The notes: generated from the letters alone by a model not told the origin. Numbered from the stretch's first letter, positions 15,494-25,868 are shown. The stretch: DNA of 64,000 nt from Candidatus Ferrigenium bremense (GCA_019449635.1 JAGRPI010000018.1:124001-188000); one strand, 5' to 3'. Made by a program: numbers and translations.

Positions 15494-17387
15494 GTTCCTC
15501 ACCCTCCTTGTCAGCCGTATCCGGCAACGGCTGCGGCACTTTGCCGAGCAGGTAGTAATCCATCACCTTGCGTGCGATCGGGGCCGCCGTGCCGCCGCCG
15601 TGTCCGCCGTTCTCGGCCAGCACCACCAGCGCGATCCTGGGTTGCTCGGCGGGGGCAAAGGCGATGAACCAGGCATGGTCGCGATGACGTTCGTCGATCT
15701 TGCTGGCGTCATATTTTTCGCCCTGCTTCATGGCGATCACCTGTGCGGTGCCGGTCTTGCCGGCGATGCGGTAGGGCGCACCCGCGGCCGCCCCTGCCGC
15801 CGTCCCGCCCGGCTGGTTGACTGCGACCATGGCCCGCTTCACCAGATCGAGGTGTGCCGGGGCGATCTGCAGGTCGAACTCCGGCTTGCTTTCGATCAGG
15901 CGGTTTTCATTGCTGCGTGAACTGCGCACCTCCCTGACCAGGTGCGGCTTGTAAGCCACGCCGTTGTTGGCCAATGTCGCGGTGGTATAGGCCAGCTGCA
16001 TCGGCGTGACCAGGTTGTAGCCTTGCCCGATGCCGACCGATACGGTATCGCCGGCATACCACTTCTGCTGGTAGCGCCGCATTTTCCATTCCTGCGAAGG
16101 CAGCAGCCCGGATGTTTCGCCTTCCAGGTCCAGACCGGTCTTCTTGCCGAAACCGAAGCGCGACAGAAAATTGTAGATATTGTCTATGCCCAATTCATTG
16201 GCCAGCCCGTAATAGTAGGTGTCGCAGGACACCACTATGGATTTGAACATATCCACGCTGCCGTGTCCGCCCTTTTTCCAGTCGCGATACTGGTGGCCGC
16301 TGCCGGGCAGGTTGAAGTAGCCCGGGTCGCCGATGGTATGGCCGGGCGAGCGAGTGTTGTAATACAGCCCGGCCAGCGCCATGAACGGCTTGACCGTGGA
16401 GCCGGGCGGATACTGCCCGCGCAGCGCGCGATTGTTGAGCGGTGTATCGGGCGAGTTGTTCAGCTCGTCCCAGTTCTGCGTGTCGATGCCGTCGATGAAC
16501 AGGCTGGGGTCGTAGCCCGGTTTGCTGACGAAGGCCAGCACTTCGCCGTTGTTCGGATCGATCGCCACCAATGCGCCGCGGTAGTTGCCGAACGACTGTT
16601 CGGCGATTTCCTGCAGCTTCGCGTCGATGCTCAATACCAGCGTGTTGCCGGAAGACGGGGGGGTGCGCGACAGCATGCGCACCGCCCGCCCTCCCGAATC
16701 CACTTCGACCTGCTCCACGCCGGTGGTGCCGTGCAGCTCGCTTTCGTAGCTCTGTTCCAGGCCGGTCTTGCCGATGTAATCCGAGCCGCGGTAGTTGGCT
16801 GCCAGATCGTTCTCTTCGAGTTGCTCCACATCGGTCTGGTTGATGCGCCCGATATAGCCGATCAGGTGTGCGGTCTTCGCGCCATACGGATAATTGCGGA
16901 ACAGCCGCGCCTTGATCTCGACACCCGGAAAGCGGTATTGCTGCGCGGCAAAGCGCGCGACTTCCTCGTCGGTGAGCCGGTTGCGGATCATCAGGGTCTC
17001 GAAATTGCGCCGTTCGGCGAGCAGCTTGTTGAAGCGCTTGCGGTCCTTGTGGGTGATCTCGACCAGCGTGGCCAGCTCGTTGATCGTGTCTTCCAGGTCG
17101 GCAGTCTTGTTCGGCGTGATCTCCAGCGTATAGCCGGAGTAGTTGTGCGCCAGCACCACGCCGTTGCGGTCGAGTATCATGCCGCGGTTCGGGACGATGG
17201 GCACGATGGAGATGCGGTTGCTCTCTGCCAGCGTCTGGTAATAGCTGTGGCGCACTACTTGCAGGTAGAAGAAGCGCACCAGCAGGACCGACAGCAGCAC
17301 CAGCACAAAACCGATGCTGATCGCCAGCCGCAGCCGGAAGTAAAAGATTTCGCGCTGATGGTTTTTTAGTTCGACGTGCTTGTTCAT
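15486..17387 (-). CDS. mrdA: Penicillin-binding protein 2 (elongation transpeptidase)
   Basis: A 633-residue inner-membrane D,D-transpeptidase that cross-links peptidoglycan in the elongasome. It has one N-terminal membrane anchor (about residues 19-42), a pedestal/dimerisation domain and a transpeptidase domain. The active-site motifs are S330-T-V-K333 in PPGSTVKPF, SCD in VVSCDTYYYG, and KTG in IAGKTGTAQV near residue 545. The ATG at 17387 overlaps the mreD stop (ATGA); a longer open frame reading back through mreD is rejected. It is followed by rodA. Confidence 0.97.
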   Translation of the reverse strand: MNKHVELKNHQREIFYFRLRLAISIGFVLVLLSVLLVRFFYLQVVRHSYYQTLAESNRISIVPIVPNRGMILDRNGVVLAHNYSGYTLEITPNKTADLEDTINELATLVEITHKDRKRFNKLLAERRNFETLMIRNRLTDEEVARFAAQQYRFPGVEIKARLFRNYPYGAKTAHLIGYIGRINQTDVEQLEENDLAANYRGSDYIGKTGLEQSYESELHGTTGVEQVEVDSGGRAVRMLSRTPPSSGNTLVLSIDAKLQEIAEQSFGNYRGALVAIDPNNGEVLAFVSKPGYDPSLFIDGIDTQNWDELNNSPDTPLNNRALRGQYPPGSTVKPFMALAGLYYNTRSPGHTIGDPGYFNLPGSGHQYRDWKKGGHGSVDMFKSIVVSCDTYYYGLANELGIDNIYNFLSRFGFGKKTGLDLEGETSGLLPSQEWKMRRYQQKWYAGDTVSVGIGQGYNLVTPMQLAYTTATLANNGVAYKPHLVREVRSSRSNENRLIESKPEFDLQIAPAHLDLVKRAMVAVNQPGGTAAGAAAGAPYRIAGKTGTAQVIAMKQGEKYDASKIDERHRDHAWFIAFAPAEQPRIALVVLAENGGHGGGTAAPIARKVMDYYLLGKVPQPLPDTADKEGEEHD

Positions 17388-17905
17388 TGATGGTTGCGAT
17401 CCACGCGCATCTGCCGCACCGCACGGAACATCAGGCTGAGCGGCACCCACAACAAGGTCGAAGTCAGGCAGCCGAGGAAGTACGGCCACACCACATAGCC
17501 GTTCACCTGCCAATGCACCAGCGCATAGACCGCGTAGGTCAGCGTCAGGATGCCGAACACCTGCGTGGTCTGCTGGCGCAGGTCGAACATCTGCAAGCGG
17601 TTATGCAGCACCACGCCGCCAAAGGCGAGCAAGGTGTAGGCCAGCGCATGCTGGCCGAACAGGCTGGCATCGGCCACATCGGCAAGGATGCCCACCGCCC
17701 AGGATAGCCCGATGCCGATGCGCAGCGGTTTATGCGTGCACCAGTACAGCATCACCACGGCCACGAAATCAGGGCGCAGCATCAGCCAGATCCCCTCCCA
17801 CGGCAGCCCGTTCAGGAACAGCGCAAGCAGCACGCTGAACACGATCAGGGTGGTGCTGACCGGGCGCTGGATTTCCGGATTGGCGGGAGCGAGGTAGGCC
17901 ATCAT
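17384..17905 (-). CDS. mreD: Rod shape-determining protein MreD
   Basis: A 173-residue, strongly hydrophobic inner-membrane protein of the MreBCD elongation complex, with about five membrane helices. The sequence MLYWCTHKPLRIGIG and, later, FGGVVLHNRLQMF are in keeping with proteobacterial MreD. Its start overlaps the mreC stop and its stop overlaps the mrdA start, each by four bases. This gives the standard mreB-mreC-mreD-mrdA-rodA order. Confidence 0.94.
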   Translation of the reverse strand: MMAYLAPANPEIQRPVSTTLIVFSVLLALFLNGLPWEGIWLMLRPDFVAVVMLYWCTHKPLRIGIGLSWAVGILADVADASLFGQHALAYTLLAFGGVVLHNRLQMFDLRQQTTQVFGILTLTYAVYALVHWQVNGYVVWPYFLGCLTSTLLWVPLSLMFRAVRQMRVDRNHQ

Positions 17906-18804
17906 TTTTTCGGCTTCGTTTTCGGATTCTGCACCGCCGCAGGTTCTTCTGCCGGCCGTTCGGGCAGCTTGGGCAGACCGGACAGGATCAGCAGGTGGCG
18001 GTGCCTGTCCACGCCGGCCACCGGCAGGCAGGTCACGCGCGCAAACGGGTAGGCGGGGTCGCGCTCGATCTTGACCACCCTGGCGACCGGGATCCCCGGC
18101 GGATAGATGCCATCGATGCCCGAAGTGACCAGCATGTCGCCATCCTGGATATCGGAACTGATCGGCATGTAGCGCAGCGACAGCTGGCTGGTATCGCCCG
18201 CGCCGAACACGATGGTGCGCAAGCCGTTGCGCAGCACCTGCACCGGCACGGCATGGTCTTTCTCGGTGACCAGCGTAACCTCGGAAAGCCAGGGGTAAAC
18301 CCGGGTGATCTGGCCGACGATGCCGATGTCGTCCATCACCACTTGCCCGATCAGCACGTTGGCATTCGCGCCTTTGTCGATAAGCACCTTGCGCTTGAAT
18401 ATATCGCGCTCGGCATATACGATTTCGGCCGGTTGCACAGTGAGTGCGCCGCGCTGCGGCAGTGCCAGCAAGTTGCGCAATTGCTGGTTCTCCTGCTGCA
18501 GCGCCTGCAACTGAGACAATTGCGCAGCATCGCGCTCATGCTGTTGATGCAGCGATCTGTTGTCTTCCACCAGGCTGCGCTGCGTGCTGAGGAAATCGCC
18601 GGTCTGCTGCCACAGCACGCCAGGCATGGTCGCCAGCCGTTGTATCGGCGAAACCAGCACGGACAGCGCGCTTCGCGTGGATTCCAGATAGCGGTAGCGC
18701 GCGTCGATGAACAATAGCAGCAATGAGAGTACCGCGAAGAACACCAGCCGCACTGCAGGGCTGGGGCCGCGATGGAAAAACCGGAAGGATTGTGTGTTGT
18801 CCAT
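17902..18804 (-). CDS. mreC: Rod shape-determining protein MreC
   Basis: A 300-residue bitopic protein linking MreB to periplasmic PBP2. There is a short cytoplasmic N-terminus, a membrane segment (about residues 18-36), then a periplasmic coiled coil (about 70-110, QHERDAAQLSQLQALQQENQ) and the two-barrel MreC core (GQVVMDDIGIVGQITRVYPW, then VTSGIDGIYPPGIPVARV). The C-terminus is a Pro/Lys-rich tail (KLPERPAEEPAAVQNPKTKPKK in part). An 85-base gap with a hairpin repeat separates it from mreB. Confidence 0.95.
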   Translation of the reverse strand: MDNTQSFRFFHRGPSPAVRLVFFAVLSLLLLFIDARYRYLESTRSALSVLVSPIQRLATMPGVLWQQTGDFLSTQRSLVEDNRSLHQQHERDAAQLSQLQALQQENQQLRNLLALPQRGALTVQPAEIVYAERDIFKRKVLIDKGANANVLIGQVVMDDIGIVGQITRVYPWLSEVTLVTEKDHAVPVQVLRNGLRTIVFGAGDTSQLSLRYMPISSDIQDGDMLVTSGIDGIYPPGIPVARVVKIERDPAYPFARVTCLPVAGVDRHRHLLILSGLPKLPERPAEEPAAVQNPKTKPKK

Positions 18805-18816
18805 CTTCAGGCGGTA

Positions 18817-18889
18817 AGTGGAGAGTAGGAGGTGGTGCGTGGGGGAGAGCCGGTTTTCCCACTGCCTATTTCCTACTTCCCGCTCTCCA
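18817..18889. repeat. Imperfect palindrome between mreB and mreC
   Basis: The arms AGTGGAGAGTAGGAG and CTACTTCCCGCTCTCCATT face each other across the short mreB-mreC gap. It may attenuate or process the mre transcript, giving more mreB than mreC message. That role is inference. Confidence 0.6.
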
Positions 18890-19948
<1,059 letters not shown>

Positions 19949-20015
19949 TCAAAGAGGTGCGTCTGCAAAGGCCTTTATGATACCCTATTGGCCTTATTTC
20001 AATAAAGTTTTTGCT

Positions 20016-20315
20016 ATGTCCCCTACTATGTTTTTGGCCAATGCAGATGTCCGCAAAGTCGCCAGCCTGGCGCGGCTGGCGATGAGCGAGGCGGAAATCG
20101 AGACTGCCCGTTCACAACTGTCCGGTATTTTTGCCCTGATTGAGGAAATGCAGGCTGTCGATACCCAGGGTATTGAACCGATGTCCCATGCCCAGGACGT
20201 GGCGCAACGGCTGCGCGAGGATGTCGTCACCGAAACCAACCAGCGCGAGTTGTTCCAGGCTATCGCCCCGCAAGTCGAAGCGGGGCTGTATCTGGTTCCG
20301 CAAGTCATCGAATGA
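20016..20315 (+). CDS. gatC: Asp/Glu-tRNA amidotransferase subunit C
   Basis: A 99-residue subunit that stabilises GatA in the GatCAB complex, which makes Gln-tRNA and/or Asn-tRNA by transamidation. [19 protein letters not shown] and a following helix with [16 protein letters not shown] are typical. The C-terminal part [15 protein letters not shown] packs on GatA in known structures. The ATG at 20016 fits the family length; an upstream start overlapping mreB would add non-conserved residues. It is the first gene of gatCAB. Confidence 0.94.
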   Translation: MSPTMFLANADVRKVASLARLAMSEAEIETARSQLSGIFALIEEMQAVDTQGIEPMSHAQDVAQRLREDVVTETNQRELFQAIAPQVEAGLYLVPQVIE

Positions 20316-20321
20316 AGCAGG

Positions 20322-20414
20322 GAAACGAGACTCGCCATTGCATGGCTCAAGTGAAACGGGAAACGAAAGAGCCGATTTTGCGTTTCTCCTTTCCCGTTTC
20401 CCGTTTCCCCCAGG
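20322..20414. repeat. CGGGAAACG hairpin repeat between gatC and gatA
   Basis: Copies of GGGAAACG on the left (AACGGGAAACGAAAGAG) face TTTCTCCTTTCCCGTTTCCC on the right and form a long imperfect stem. It occupies the whole gatC-gatA gap. Confidence 0.65.
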
Positions 20415-20418
20415 CAGC

Positions 20419-21879
20419 ATGAACATGATAAATGCAAGCATCAAACAACTTTCTGCAGCCCTTGCTGCAAAGACAATATCCAGCGTCGAACTGACGCAGC
20501 TCTACCTCGAGCGCATCGCCAGGCTCAATCCCGGGCTCAATGCCTACATCACGCTGAACCCGGAAGTTTCGCTGGCGCAGGCACGCGCAGCCGATGCCCG
20601 CATCGCCGCCGGCCAGGCCGATACGCTGACCGGCATCCCGCTAGCCCAGAAGGATATCTTTTGCGCCAAGGGCTGGCTCACGACTTGCGGCTCGAAGATG
20701 CTGCACAACTTCGTCTCGCCCTACGACGCGCATGTCATCGAACAGTTCAACCGCGCGGGCGCGGTGAATCTCGGCAAGACCAACATGGACGAGTTCGCGA
20801 TGGGTTCGTCGAACGAGACCTCGCATTACGGCCCGGTGAAGAACCCGTGGGACACGGCGCGCGTGCCCGGCGGCAGTTCCGGCGGTACGGCGGCGGCGGT
20901 CGCGGCACGGCTGTGCGCCGCTGCGACCGGCACCGATACCGGCGGATCGATCCGCCAGCCCGCCGCGCTGTGCGGCATCTCCGGCCTGAAACCCACCTAT
21001 GGCGTGGTATCGCGCTACGGCATGATCGCCTTCGCCTCCAGCCTCGATCAGGCCGGGCCGATGGCGCGCGGCGCGGAAGACCTCGCGTTGCTGCTGAACA
21101 CCATGGCCGGTTTCGACGAACGCGATTCCACCTCGCTGCAACGCGACAAGGAAGACTATGCGCGCGATCTGGCGAAACCACTGGACGGCCTGCGCATCGG
21201 TCTGCCCAAGGAATTCTTCGCCGAGGGGATGGGCAGCGACGTGGCTCAGACCGTCGGGACCGCCATCGCCGAATACAAGAAACTCGGTGCGTCCGTGGTC
21301 GAGGTCAGCCTGCCGAATTCCAAATTGTCGGTGCCGGTGTATTACGTGCTCGCACCGGCGGAAGCGTCGAGCAACCTGTCGCGCTTCGACGGCGTGCGCT
21401 ACGGCTACCGTGCGCCGGAATACGGCGACCTCGCCGACATGTACGAAAAGAGCCGCGCGCAGGGCTTCGGCGCGGAAGTGAAGCGCCGCATCATGATCGG
21501 CACCTACGTGCTGAGCCACGGCTACTACGATGCCTATTATCTGCAGGCACAGAAGATCCGCCGCCTGATCGCGCAGGACTTCACCGAGGCATTCCGGCAA
21601 TGCGATGTCATCATGGGTCCGACTGCGCCGTCCACCGCGTTCGAGCTGGGCGAGAAGGGCGACGACCCGGTGCAGATGTACCTGTCCGACATCTACACGA
21701 TCGCGGTGAATCTCGCCGGGTTGCCCGGCATGTCCATCCCGTGCGGTTTCGGCGCGGCCAATATGCCGGTCGGCCTGCAGATCATCGGCAATTATTTCGA
21801 CGAGGCGCGCATGCTGAATGCCGCGCACCAATATCAACTGGCGACGGACTGGCACAGCCGCGCGCCGAATGGAATTTGA
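20419..21879 (+). CDS. gatA: Asp/Glu-tRNA amidotransferase subunit A
   Basis: A 486-residue amidase-signature enzyme that releases ammonia from glutamine for GatB. The Ser-cisSer-Lys triad is visible: Lys in PLAQKDIF (about residue 77), Ser in [15 protein letters not shown] (about 152) and Ser in [16 protein letters not shown] (about 176). The Lys/Ser spacing and total length are normal. The ATG at 20419 starts the conserved [17 protein letters not shown]; the longer open frame upstream crosses gatC and a repeat and is rejected. Confidence 0.97.
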   Translation: MNMINASIKQLSAALAAKTISSVELTQLYLERIARLNPGLNAYITLNPEVSLAQARAADARIAAGQADTLTGIPLAQKDIFCAKGWLTTCGSKMLHNFVSPYDAHVIEQFNRAGAVNLGKTNMDEFAMGSSNETSHYGPVKNPWDTARVPGGSSGGTAAAVAARLCAAATGTDTGGSIRQPAALCGISGLKPTYGVVSRYGMIAFASSLDQAGPMARGAEDLALLLNTMAGFDERDSTSLQRDKEDYARDLAKPLDGLRIGLPKEFFAEGMGSDVAQTVGTAIAEYKKLGASVVEVSLPNSKLSVPVYYVLAPAEASSNLSRFDGVRYGYRAPEYGDLADMYEKSRAQGFGAEVKRRIMIGTYVLSHGYYDAYYLQAQKIRRLIAQDFTEAFRQCDVIMGPTAPSTAFELGEKGDDPVQMYLSDIYTIAVNLAGLPGMSIPCGFGAANMPVGLQIIGNYFDEARMLNAAHQYQLATDWHSRAPNGI

Positions 21880-21887
21880 AAATCATT

Positions 21888-21956
21888 AGCCACAGAGATC
21901 ACAGAGTACACAGAGAAAACCCTCTGCACTTCCTCTGTGATCTCTGCGTGCTCTGA
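21888..21956. repeat. AGCCACAGAG hairpin repeat (diverged relative of the AGCCAC-GGAT family)
   Basis: The left arm AGCCACAGAGATCACAGAG and the right arm CTCTGTGATCTCTGCGTGCT pair. It sits after gatA, directly beside palindromic element B. Confidence 0.7.
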
Positions 21957-21960
21957 ATAT

Positions 21961-22016
21961 AACAACTAGCCATTCGACTAGGCCGGCAAAAGACGCCAGC
22001 CAGATCGCTGGTTATG
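21961..22016 (-). repeat. Palindromic element B (type 1), reverse orientation
   Basis: On the minus strand it reads ATAACCAGCGATCTGGCTGG, a GTCTTTT loop, and GCCGGCCTAGTCGAATGGCT. Inner stem GGCTGGC pairs with GCCGGCC using one wobble. It lies in the gatA-gatB gap about 20 bases upstream of gatB. Confidence 0.9.
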
Positions 22017-22036
22017 TGGCAAAAAGGGGTTAAACA

Positions 22037-23560
22037 ATGCAGTGGGAAATCGTCATCGGACTGGAAGTGCATGCGCAGCTCTCGACCGGCAGCAAGATCT
22101 TCTGCGGCGCTTCGACCGCGTTCGGCGCGGAGCCCAACACGCAGGCGGACGCGGTGAGCCTGGCGCTGCCCGGCGTGCTGCCGGTGCTGAACCGCGGCGC
22201 GGTGGAGCGCGCCATCCGGTTCGGCCTCGCGACCGGCGCGCATATCGCGCCGCGCTCGGTGTTCGCGCGCAAGAATTATTTCTACCCCGACCTGCCCAAG
22301 GGCTACCAGATCAGCCAGTTCGACCTGCCGGTGGTGGGCAACGGCCAGCTCGTCATCCAGGTGCCTGCGCAGGACAAGAGTCCGGCTTATGAGAAAGTGG
22401 TGCGCCTCACCCGCGCGCATCTCGAAGAGGACGCGGGCAAGTCGCTGCATGAGGATTTCCACGGCATGACCGGCATCGACCTGAACCGTGCCGGCACGCC
22501 GCTGCTGGAGATCGTCTCCGAGCCGGACATGCGCTCTGCCGCAGAAGCGGTGGCCTATGCCAAGGCGCTGCACTCGCTGGTGCGCTGGATCGGCATCTGC
22601 GACGGCAACATGCAGGAAGGCTCGTTCCGCTGCGACGCCAACGTCTCGGTGCGCCGCCCCGGCGCGCCGCTCGGCACGCGGCGCGAGATCAAGAACCTCA
22701 ATTCGTTCCGTTTCCTCGAACAGGCGATCAACTACGAGGCGCAATGGCAGATCGACACGCTGGTGAACGGCGGCGCGATCCATCAGGCCACCGTGCTGTT
22801 CGACCCGGACAAGGGCGAGACACGCATGATGCGCAGCAAGGAAGAGGCGCACGACTACCGCTACTTCCCCGACCCCGACCTGCTGCCGCTCGAAATAAGC
22901 GAAGAATGGAAAGCGCAGGTACGCGCAACCTTGCCGGAATTGCCTCAGGCCAAACAGGCGCGCTATGTCGGCGAACTCGGTCTGTCGGCCTATGACGCGA
23001 GCATCCTCACCGCCTCGCGCGAGATGGCGGATTTTTTTGAGACCGCACTTAACCCCTCCCCAACCCTCCCCTTGTCAGGGGAGGGAGCCGTACCTACTCC
23101 TCTTATGACAAGGGGAGGCCGGGAGGGGTTCGCCGGAATCGAAGCGAAACTCTGTGCGAACTGGCTGATTGGCGAAGTGAGCGCCCAACTGAACCGCGAC
23201 GGCTTGGACATGGCGCAATGCCCGATCACCGGGCAACAACTCGGTGGCATGCTGCAACGCATCAGCGATGGCACCATCTCCAACTCCGGTGCGAAAGAAG
23301 TGTTCCGCACGATGTGGGCGGAAGGCGGCGAGACTGATGCGATCATCGAGTCGAAGGGGCTCAAGCAGGTCTCCGACAGCGGTGCGATCGAAGCGCTGGT
23401 GGACGAGATCATCGCGGCCAACTCCGACAAGGTGGCGGAGTACCGCAGCGGCAAGGACAAGCTGTTCGGCTTCTTCGTCGGCCTCGCGATGAAGGCCAGC
23501 AAGGGCAAGGCCAACCCGGCCCAGCTCAACGAGGTGCTGAAGCGCAAGCTCGCCGGTTAA
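22037..23560 (+). CDS. gatB: Asp/Glu-tRNA amidotransferase subunit B with in-frame repeat insertion
   Basis: A 507-residue subunit that activates the mischarged tRNA and transfers ammonia. The N-terminal [36 protein letters not shown] and [15 protein letters not shown] are all intact. The C-terminal tRNA-binding domain runs from about residue 366. A stretch of about 28 residues (about 338-365, [12 protein letters not shown] then [13 protein letters not shown]) has no place in the family. It is encoded by an AACCCCTCCC-type repeat at 23050-23130, in a loop before the tail-domain helix. Without it the length would match ordinary GatB (about 480). Confidence 0.96.
   Translation: MQWEIVIGLEVHAQLSTGSKIFCGASTAFGAEPNTQADAVSLALPGVLPVLNRGAVERAIRFGLATGAHIAPRSVFARKNYFYPDLPKGYQISQFDLPVVGNGQLVIQVPAQDKSPAYEKVVRLTRAHLEEDAGKSLHEDFHGMTGIDLNRAGTPLLEIVSEPDMRSAAEAVAYAKALHSLVRWIGICDGNMQEGSFRCDANVSVRRPGAPLGTRREIKNLNSFRFLEQAINYEAQWQIDTLVNGGAIHQATVLFDPDKGETRMMRSKEEAHDYRYFPDPDLLPLEISEEWKAQVRATLPELPQAKQARYVGELGLSAYDASILTASREMADFFETALNPSPTLPLSGEGAVPTPLMTRGGREGFAGIEAKLCANWLIGEVSAQLNRDGLDMAQCPITGQQLGGMLQRISDGTISNSGAKEVFRTMWAEGGETDAIIESKGLKQVSDSGAIEALVDEIIAANSDKVAEYRSGKDKLFGFFVGLAMKASKGKANPAQLNEVLKRKLAG
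23050..23130 (+). repeat. CCTCCCCTTGTCA...GGGAGG repeat inside gatB
   Basis: Two facing GC-rich arms: AACCCCTCCCCAACCCTCC and, at the far end, GGCCGGGAGGGGTT. The inner part has CCCCTTGTCAGGGGAGG and TTATGACAAGGGGAGG. It is translated in frame in GatB. Related copies occur in the SDR gene (24080) and metH (63730). Confidence 0.9.
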
Positions 23561-23591
23561 CTTACGGCGTGTTAACCCCTGAACACCAGTT

Positions 23592-23675
23592 AGCCACGGA
23601 TTTACACAGATAAGCACGGATAAAATCGCATTGTGATGGGATTGTGTCCGTGTCAATCCGTGTTCATCTGTGGCT
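23592..23675. repeat. AGCCAC-GGAT family hairpin repeat, copy 3
   Basis: The left arm AGCCACGGATTTACACAGAT and the right arm ATCCGTGTTCATCTGTGGCT pair. It lies between the convergent gatB and SDR genes. Confidence 0.85.
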
Positions 23676-23704
23676 CAATTGCGATTTTCAGGTTGAAGCG
23701 CCGG

Positions 23705-24508
23705 CTAGAGAATGTTGCGCGGCTTGTGCGGCGCATGGGCGAACAGCCGGTCATACATCCAGCGCGGCAACAGTCTGAGCACTCGCCCGGCCAGGCCCAT
23801 CTGCCACGGGATCACGGCGAAGGCGGTCTGCCGTTCGATGGCGCGCGCCATGCGTCTCGCCGCCTCGTCCGCCTTCAGCATGAAAGGCATCGGATAGGGG
23901 TTGATGGCGGTCATCGGGGTCTCGATGTAGCCCGGACAGATCGTGACGACCCTTACACCGCTGTCGTACAGTTCGACGCGCAAGGATTCCAGATAGGATA
24001 TCGCAGCAGCCTTGGAGGCGGAGTAGGCGCCCGCCCCCGGCAGGCCGCGGAAGCCGGCTACGCTGGCGATGCCGACCAAAATCCCTCCCGGCCTCCCCTT
24101 ATCATGGGAGGAGTTGGCGCGCATCGAAGCGATGAAAGGCTGGAAGGTTTTCACCATGCCCAGCATGTTGATGTCCATGATGTCCTGGAACACCGCTTCA
24201 TCCTCGACGTATTCTGTGAGCGTGCCGACGCTCACGCCGGCATTGGCGATGACGATGTCCGGCACGCCGACGCGCGACATGAAATCGCTCGCCGCCTGTT
24301 GAATGGCAGGCGCATCGCGCACATCCAGCGCGTAGCAAAAAACCTGACCGGGAAACTCTGCAGCGAGCTTTTCCAGCAATTCGCCGCGTCGGGCGAAGGC
24401 GGCGACGACGGCGCCGCGCTCGAGATAATGGCGTGCGAGCGCCAGGCCCAGGCCGCCCGATGCGCCGCTTATGACCAGTTTTGGTGAAGTGGCAGAATGG
24501 CTATGCAA
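23705..24508 (-). CDS. Short-chain dehydrogenase/reductase family protein
   Basis: A 267-residue classical SDR. The cofactor motif SGASGGLGLALA is at residues 14-25, DVRD near 62, NAG at IVIANAGVS, the catalytic Ser in GIASVAGF, and the catalytic pair in AYSASKAAAIS. It probably uses NADP(H), given the Arg pair in FARRGELLE after strand 2; the substrate is unknown. About ten residues (NSSHDKGRPGG) between MRA and ILVGIAS, just ahead of the catalytic Ser strand, derive from a repeat shared with gatB and metH. The position is a surface loop in SDR folds, so activity may survive. Confidence 0.88.
   Translation of the reverse strand: MHSHSATSPKLVISGASGGLGLALARHYLERGAVVAAFARRGELLEKLAAEFPGQVFCYALDVRDAPAIQQAASDFMSRVGVPDIVIANAGVSVGTLTEYVEDEAVFQDIMDINMLGMVKTFQPFIASMRANSSHDKGRPGGILVGIASVAGFRGLPGAGAYSASKAAAISYLESLRVELYDSGVRVVTICPGYIETPMTAINPYPMPFMLKADEAARRMARAIERQTAFAVIPWQMGLAGRVLRLLPRWMYDRLFAHAPHKPRNIL
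24080..24115 (-). repeat. CCTCCCCTTATCATGGGAGG repeat inside the SDR gene
   Basis: Plus-strand core ATCCCTCCCGGCCTCCCC, then TTATCATGGGAGGAG. It is a shorter copy of the gatB/metH repeat and is translated in frame as part of NSSHDKGRPGG on the minus strand. Confidence 0.85.
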
Positions 24509-24553
24509 CGCTGTTTATCGGTCAGGCCGATTGACCATGCAAAGCGGCTGGTT

Positions 24554-25189
24554 TTACTTGGCCTTCGGTTTGGCGGAATGCTCATTGCGCGCCATCGCGA
24601 TCAATTCATTCAGCACGCGGATGGCATCTGCCGGCTGCAATCCGGTGATGAGATATTTGCCATCCACGACCAGGGTCGGGGTGCCGTTGATGCCATAGCT
24701 GCGAATCATCTGCTTGGCGCGCACCACCTTGCTCTGCATCGAGAACGAGTTGTAGGCCGCGGAGAACTTGGCGCGATCCACGCCGCGTTGCGCGACGAAA
24801 TCCAGTATTTTCGCCTCACTGCTCAGGTCCAAGTTGGTCACATTCCATGCCTGATACAACGCATCGTGCAACTGATGCTGCTGCCCAAGCGATTCGAGCG
24901 CGTAGAAAGTGCGCGCCATCGGCTCCCACGAATCGCGGAAGATGGTCGGCACATAAATCAGTTCCACGTCCTTGGGTATGGTCTTTTCCCAAGTGCTCAA
25001 CGCCGGATGCAGGTGGAAGCAGTGCGAGCAACCGTAGAAGAAAAACTCCAGCACTTCGATCTTTTTGGTGCTGGCCGGCTGCGGCGGATTCAGTAATTTG
25101 TAGTCCCTGCCCAGTTCCACGGCGGCTGATGCCGTGCCGCCGATCAGCAATGCTGCCGCAACAAACAGGTTCTTGATCATGCTCTTCAC
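24554..25189 (-). CDS. dsbA: Thiol:disulfide interchange protein DsbA
   Basis: A 211-residue periplasmic oxidase that introduces disulfides into exported proteins, such as the pilins and PilY1 encoded here. It has an N-terminal signal peptide (residues 1-22, ending GGTASA), a thioredoxin fold with C54-S-H-C57 in FFFYGCSHCFHLHP, and the cis-proline in GINGTPTLVV. The GTG at 25189 is chosen because AGGAG lies six bases upstream; an ATG three codons later is the alternative. Its downstream neighbour on the other side is the SPOR gene, in the same orientation. Confidence 0.95.
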   Translation of the reverse strand: MKSMIKNLFVAAALLIGGTASAAVELGRDYKLLNPPQPASTKKIEVLEFFFYGCSHCFHLHPALSTWEKTIPKDVELIYVPTIFRDSWEPMARTFYALESLGQQHQLHDALYQAWNVTNLDLSSEAKILDFVAQRGVDRAKFSAAYNSFSMQSKVVRAKQMIRSYGINGTPTLVVDGKYLITGLQPADAIRVLNELIAMARNEHSAKPKAK

Positions 25190-25225
25190 TGGTCGCTCCT
25201 TTAAAAATTGGGATGGTGAATACGC

Positions 25226-25852
25226 CTACTGCACCCGCATTGGAGTGGCGTCCACCCCGTTTTGTTTCAGCAAACTGCGCGCCTGGTTCATCTCTTCGAC
25301 ATTTTTATATGGCCCCAGGCGCACACGATGCCATACGCCCTTATCGGGAATAGTCGCCGTTTGGGTGCTGGCCTCGATACCCAGTAACGCGAGCCTGGCC
25401 TTGAGCTTTTCGGCATCACCCGCATTGGAAAACGATCCTGCCTGCAAAAAATAGGGTTCATTGGCGGCCGGTTTGTTGTCCGCAGTCTGGGGTTTGGCCG
25501 GCTGCGGCTTGTCGGCAGGCTTGGCCGGCGCTGTCACGGTCGCGTCCTGCTTGTCGGTCAGCACCTTGTAGAACTCGAAACGCGGCTTGCCTTCAACCAC
25601 GCCGGAGGCTGCTGCAGGCGATTGCGCACTGGGTGCCGAGGCCCCGGCCGGCGCCACCGGTTTGGCAATATCTGCCGGCGGCTTGGCGACCACCGGCTCC
25701 TTCTGCACGAACGGGCTGGGTGATTTCATGATGTACCAGGCCAGCCCGGCAGCCATGCCGACGCCGATGACCATGCCGACGAGAACACCGGTCAATAACG
25801 GATTGCCGTTCTTGCGCGGTGCGGAGGATTTGTTGCCTGTGTTTCTGCTCAT
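25226..25852 (-). CDS. SPOR-domain membrane protein
   Basis: A 208-residue protein with a cytoplasmic basic N-terminus (SRNTGNKSSAPRKNGN), one membrane helix (about residues 19-40, LLTGVLVGMVIGVGMAAGLAW), a Pro/Ala/Lys-rich periplasmic linker and a C-terminal SPOR domain (about 128-205, EPYFLQAGSFSNAGDAEK onward). SPOR domains bind septal glycan lacking stem peptides, so a division role is likely; the layout resembles FtsN. It lies between argS and dsbA, a common betaproteobacterial order (argS, SPOR, dsbA). A good GGAG precedes the ATG. Confidence 0.9.
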   Translation of the reverse strand: MSRNTGNKSSAPRKNGNPLLTGVLVGMVIGVGMAAGLAWYIMKSPSPFVQKEPVVAKPPADIAKPVAPAGASAPSAQSPAAASGVVEGKPRFEFYKVLTDKQDATVTAPAKPADKPQPAKPQTADNKPAANEPYFLQAGSFSNAGDAEKLKARLALLGIEASTQTATIPDKGVWHRVRLGPYKNVEEMNQARSLLKQNGVDATPMRVQ

Positions 25853-25868
25853 TTCTGCTCCCTTTACA

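Noticed and set aside
21961-22016. Palindromic elements as integron attC sites
   Set aside because: The size, the AAC...GTT ends on the reverse strand and a CATTCGA string recall attC sites. However, the required GTTRRRY core is not kept (GTTATGT, GTTATAC and GTTACGG in different copies), no integron integrase is present, and copies are scattered rather than in an array.
24490-24512. AGAATGGCTATGCAACG as an element fragment at the SDR gene start
   Set aside because: It resembles only the 3' arm end of element D; no matching 5' arm lies nearby.
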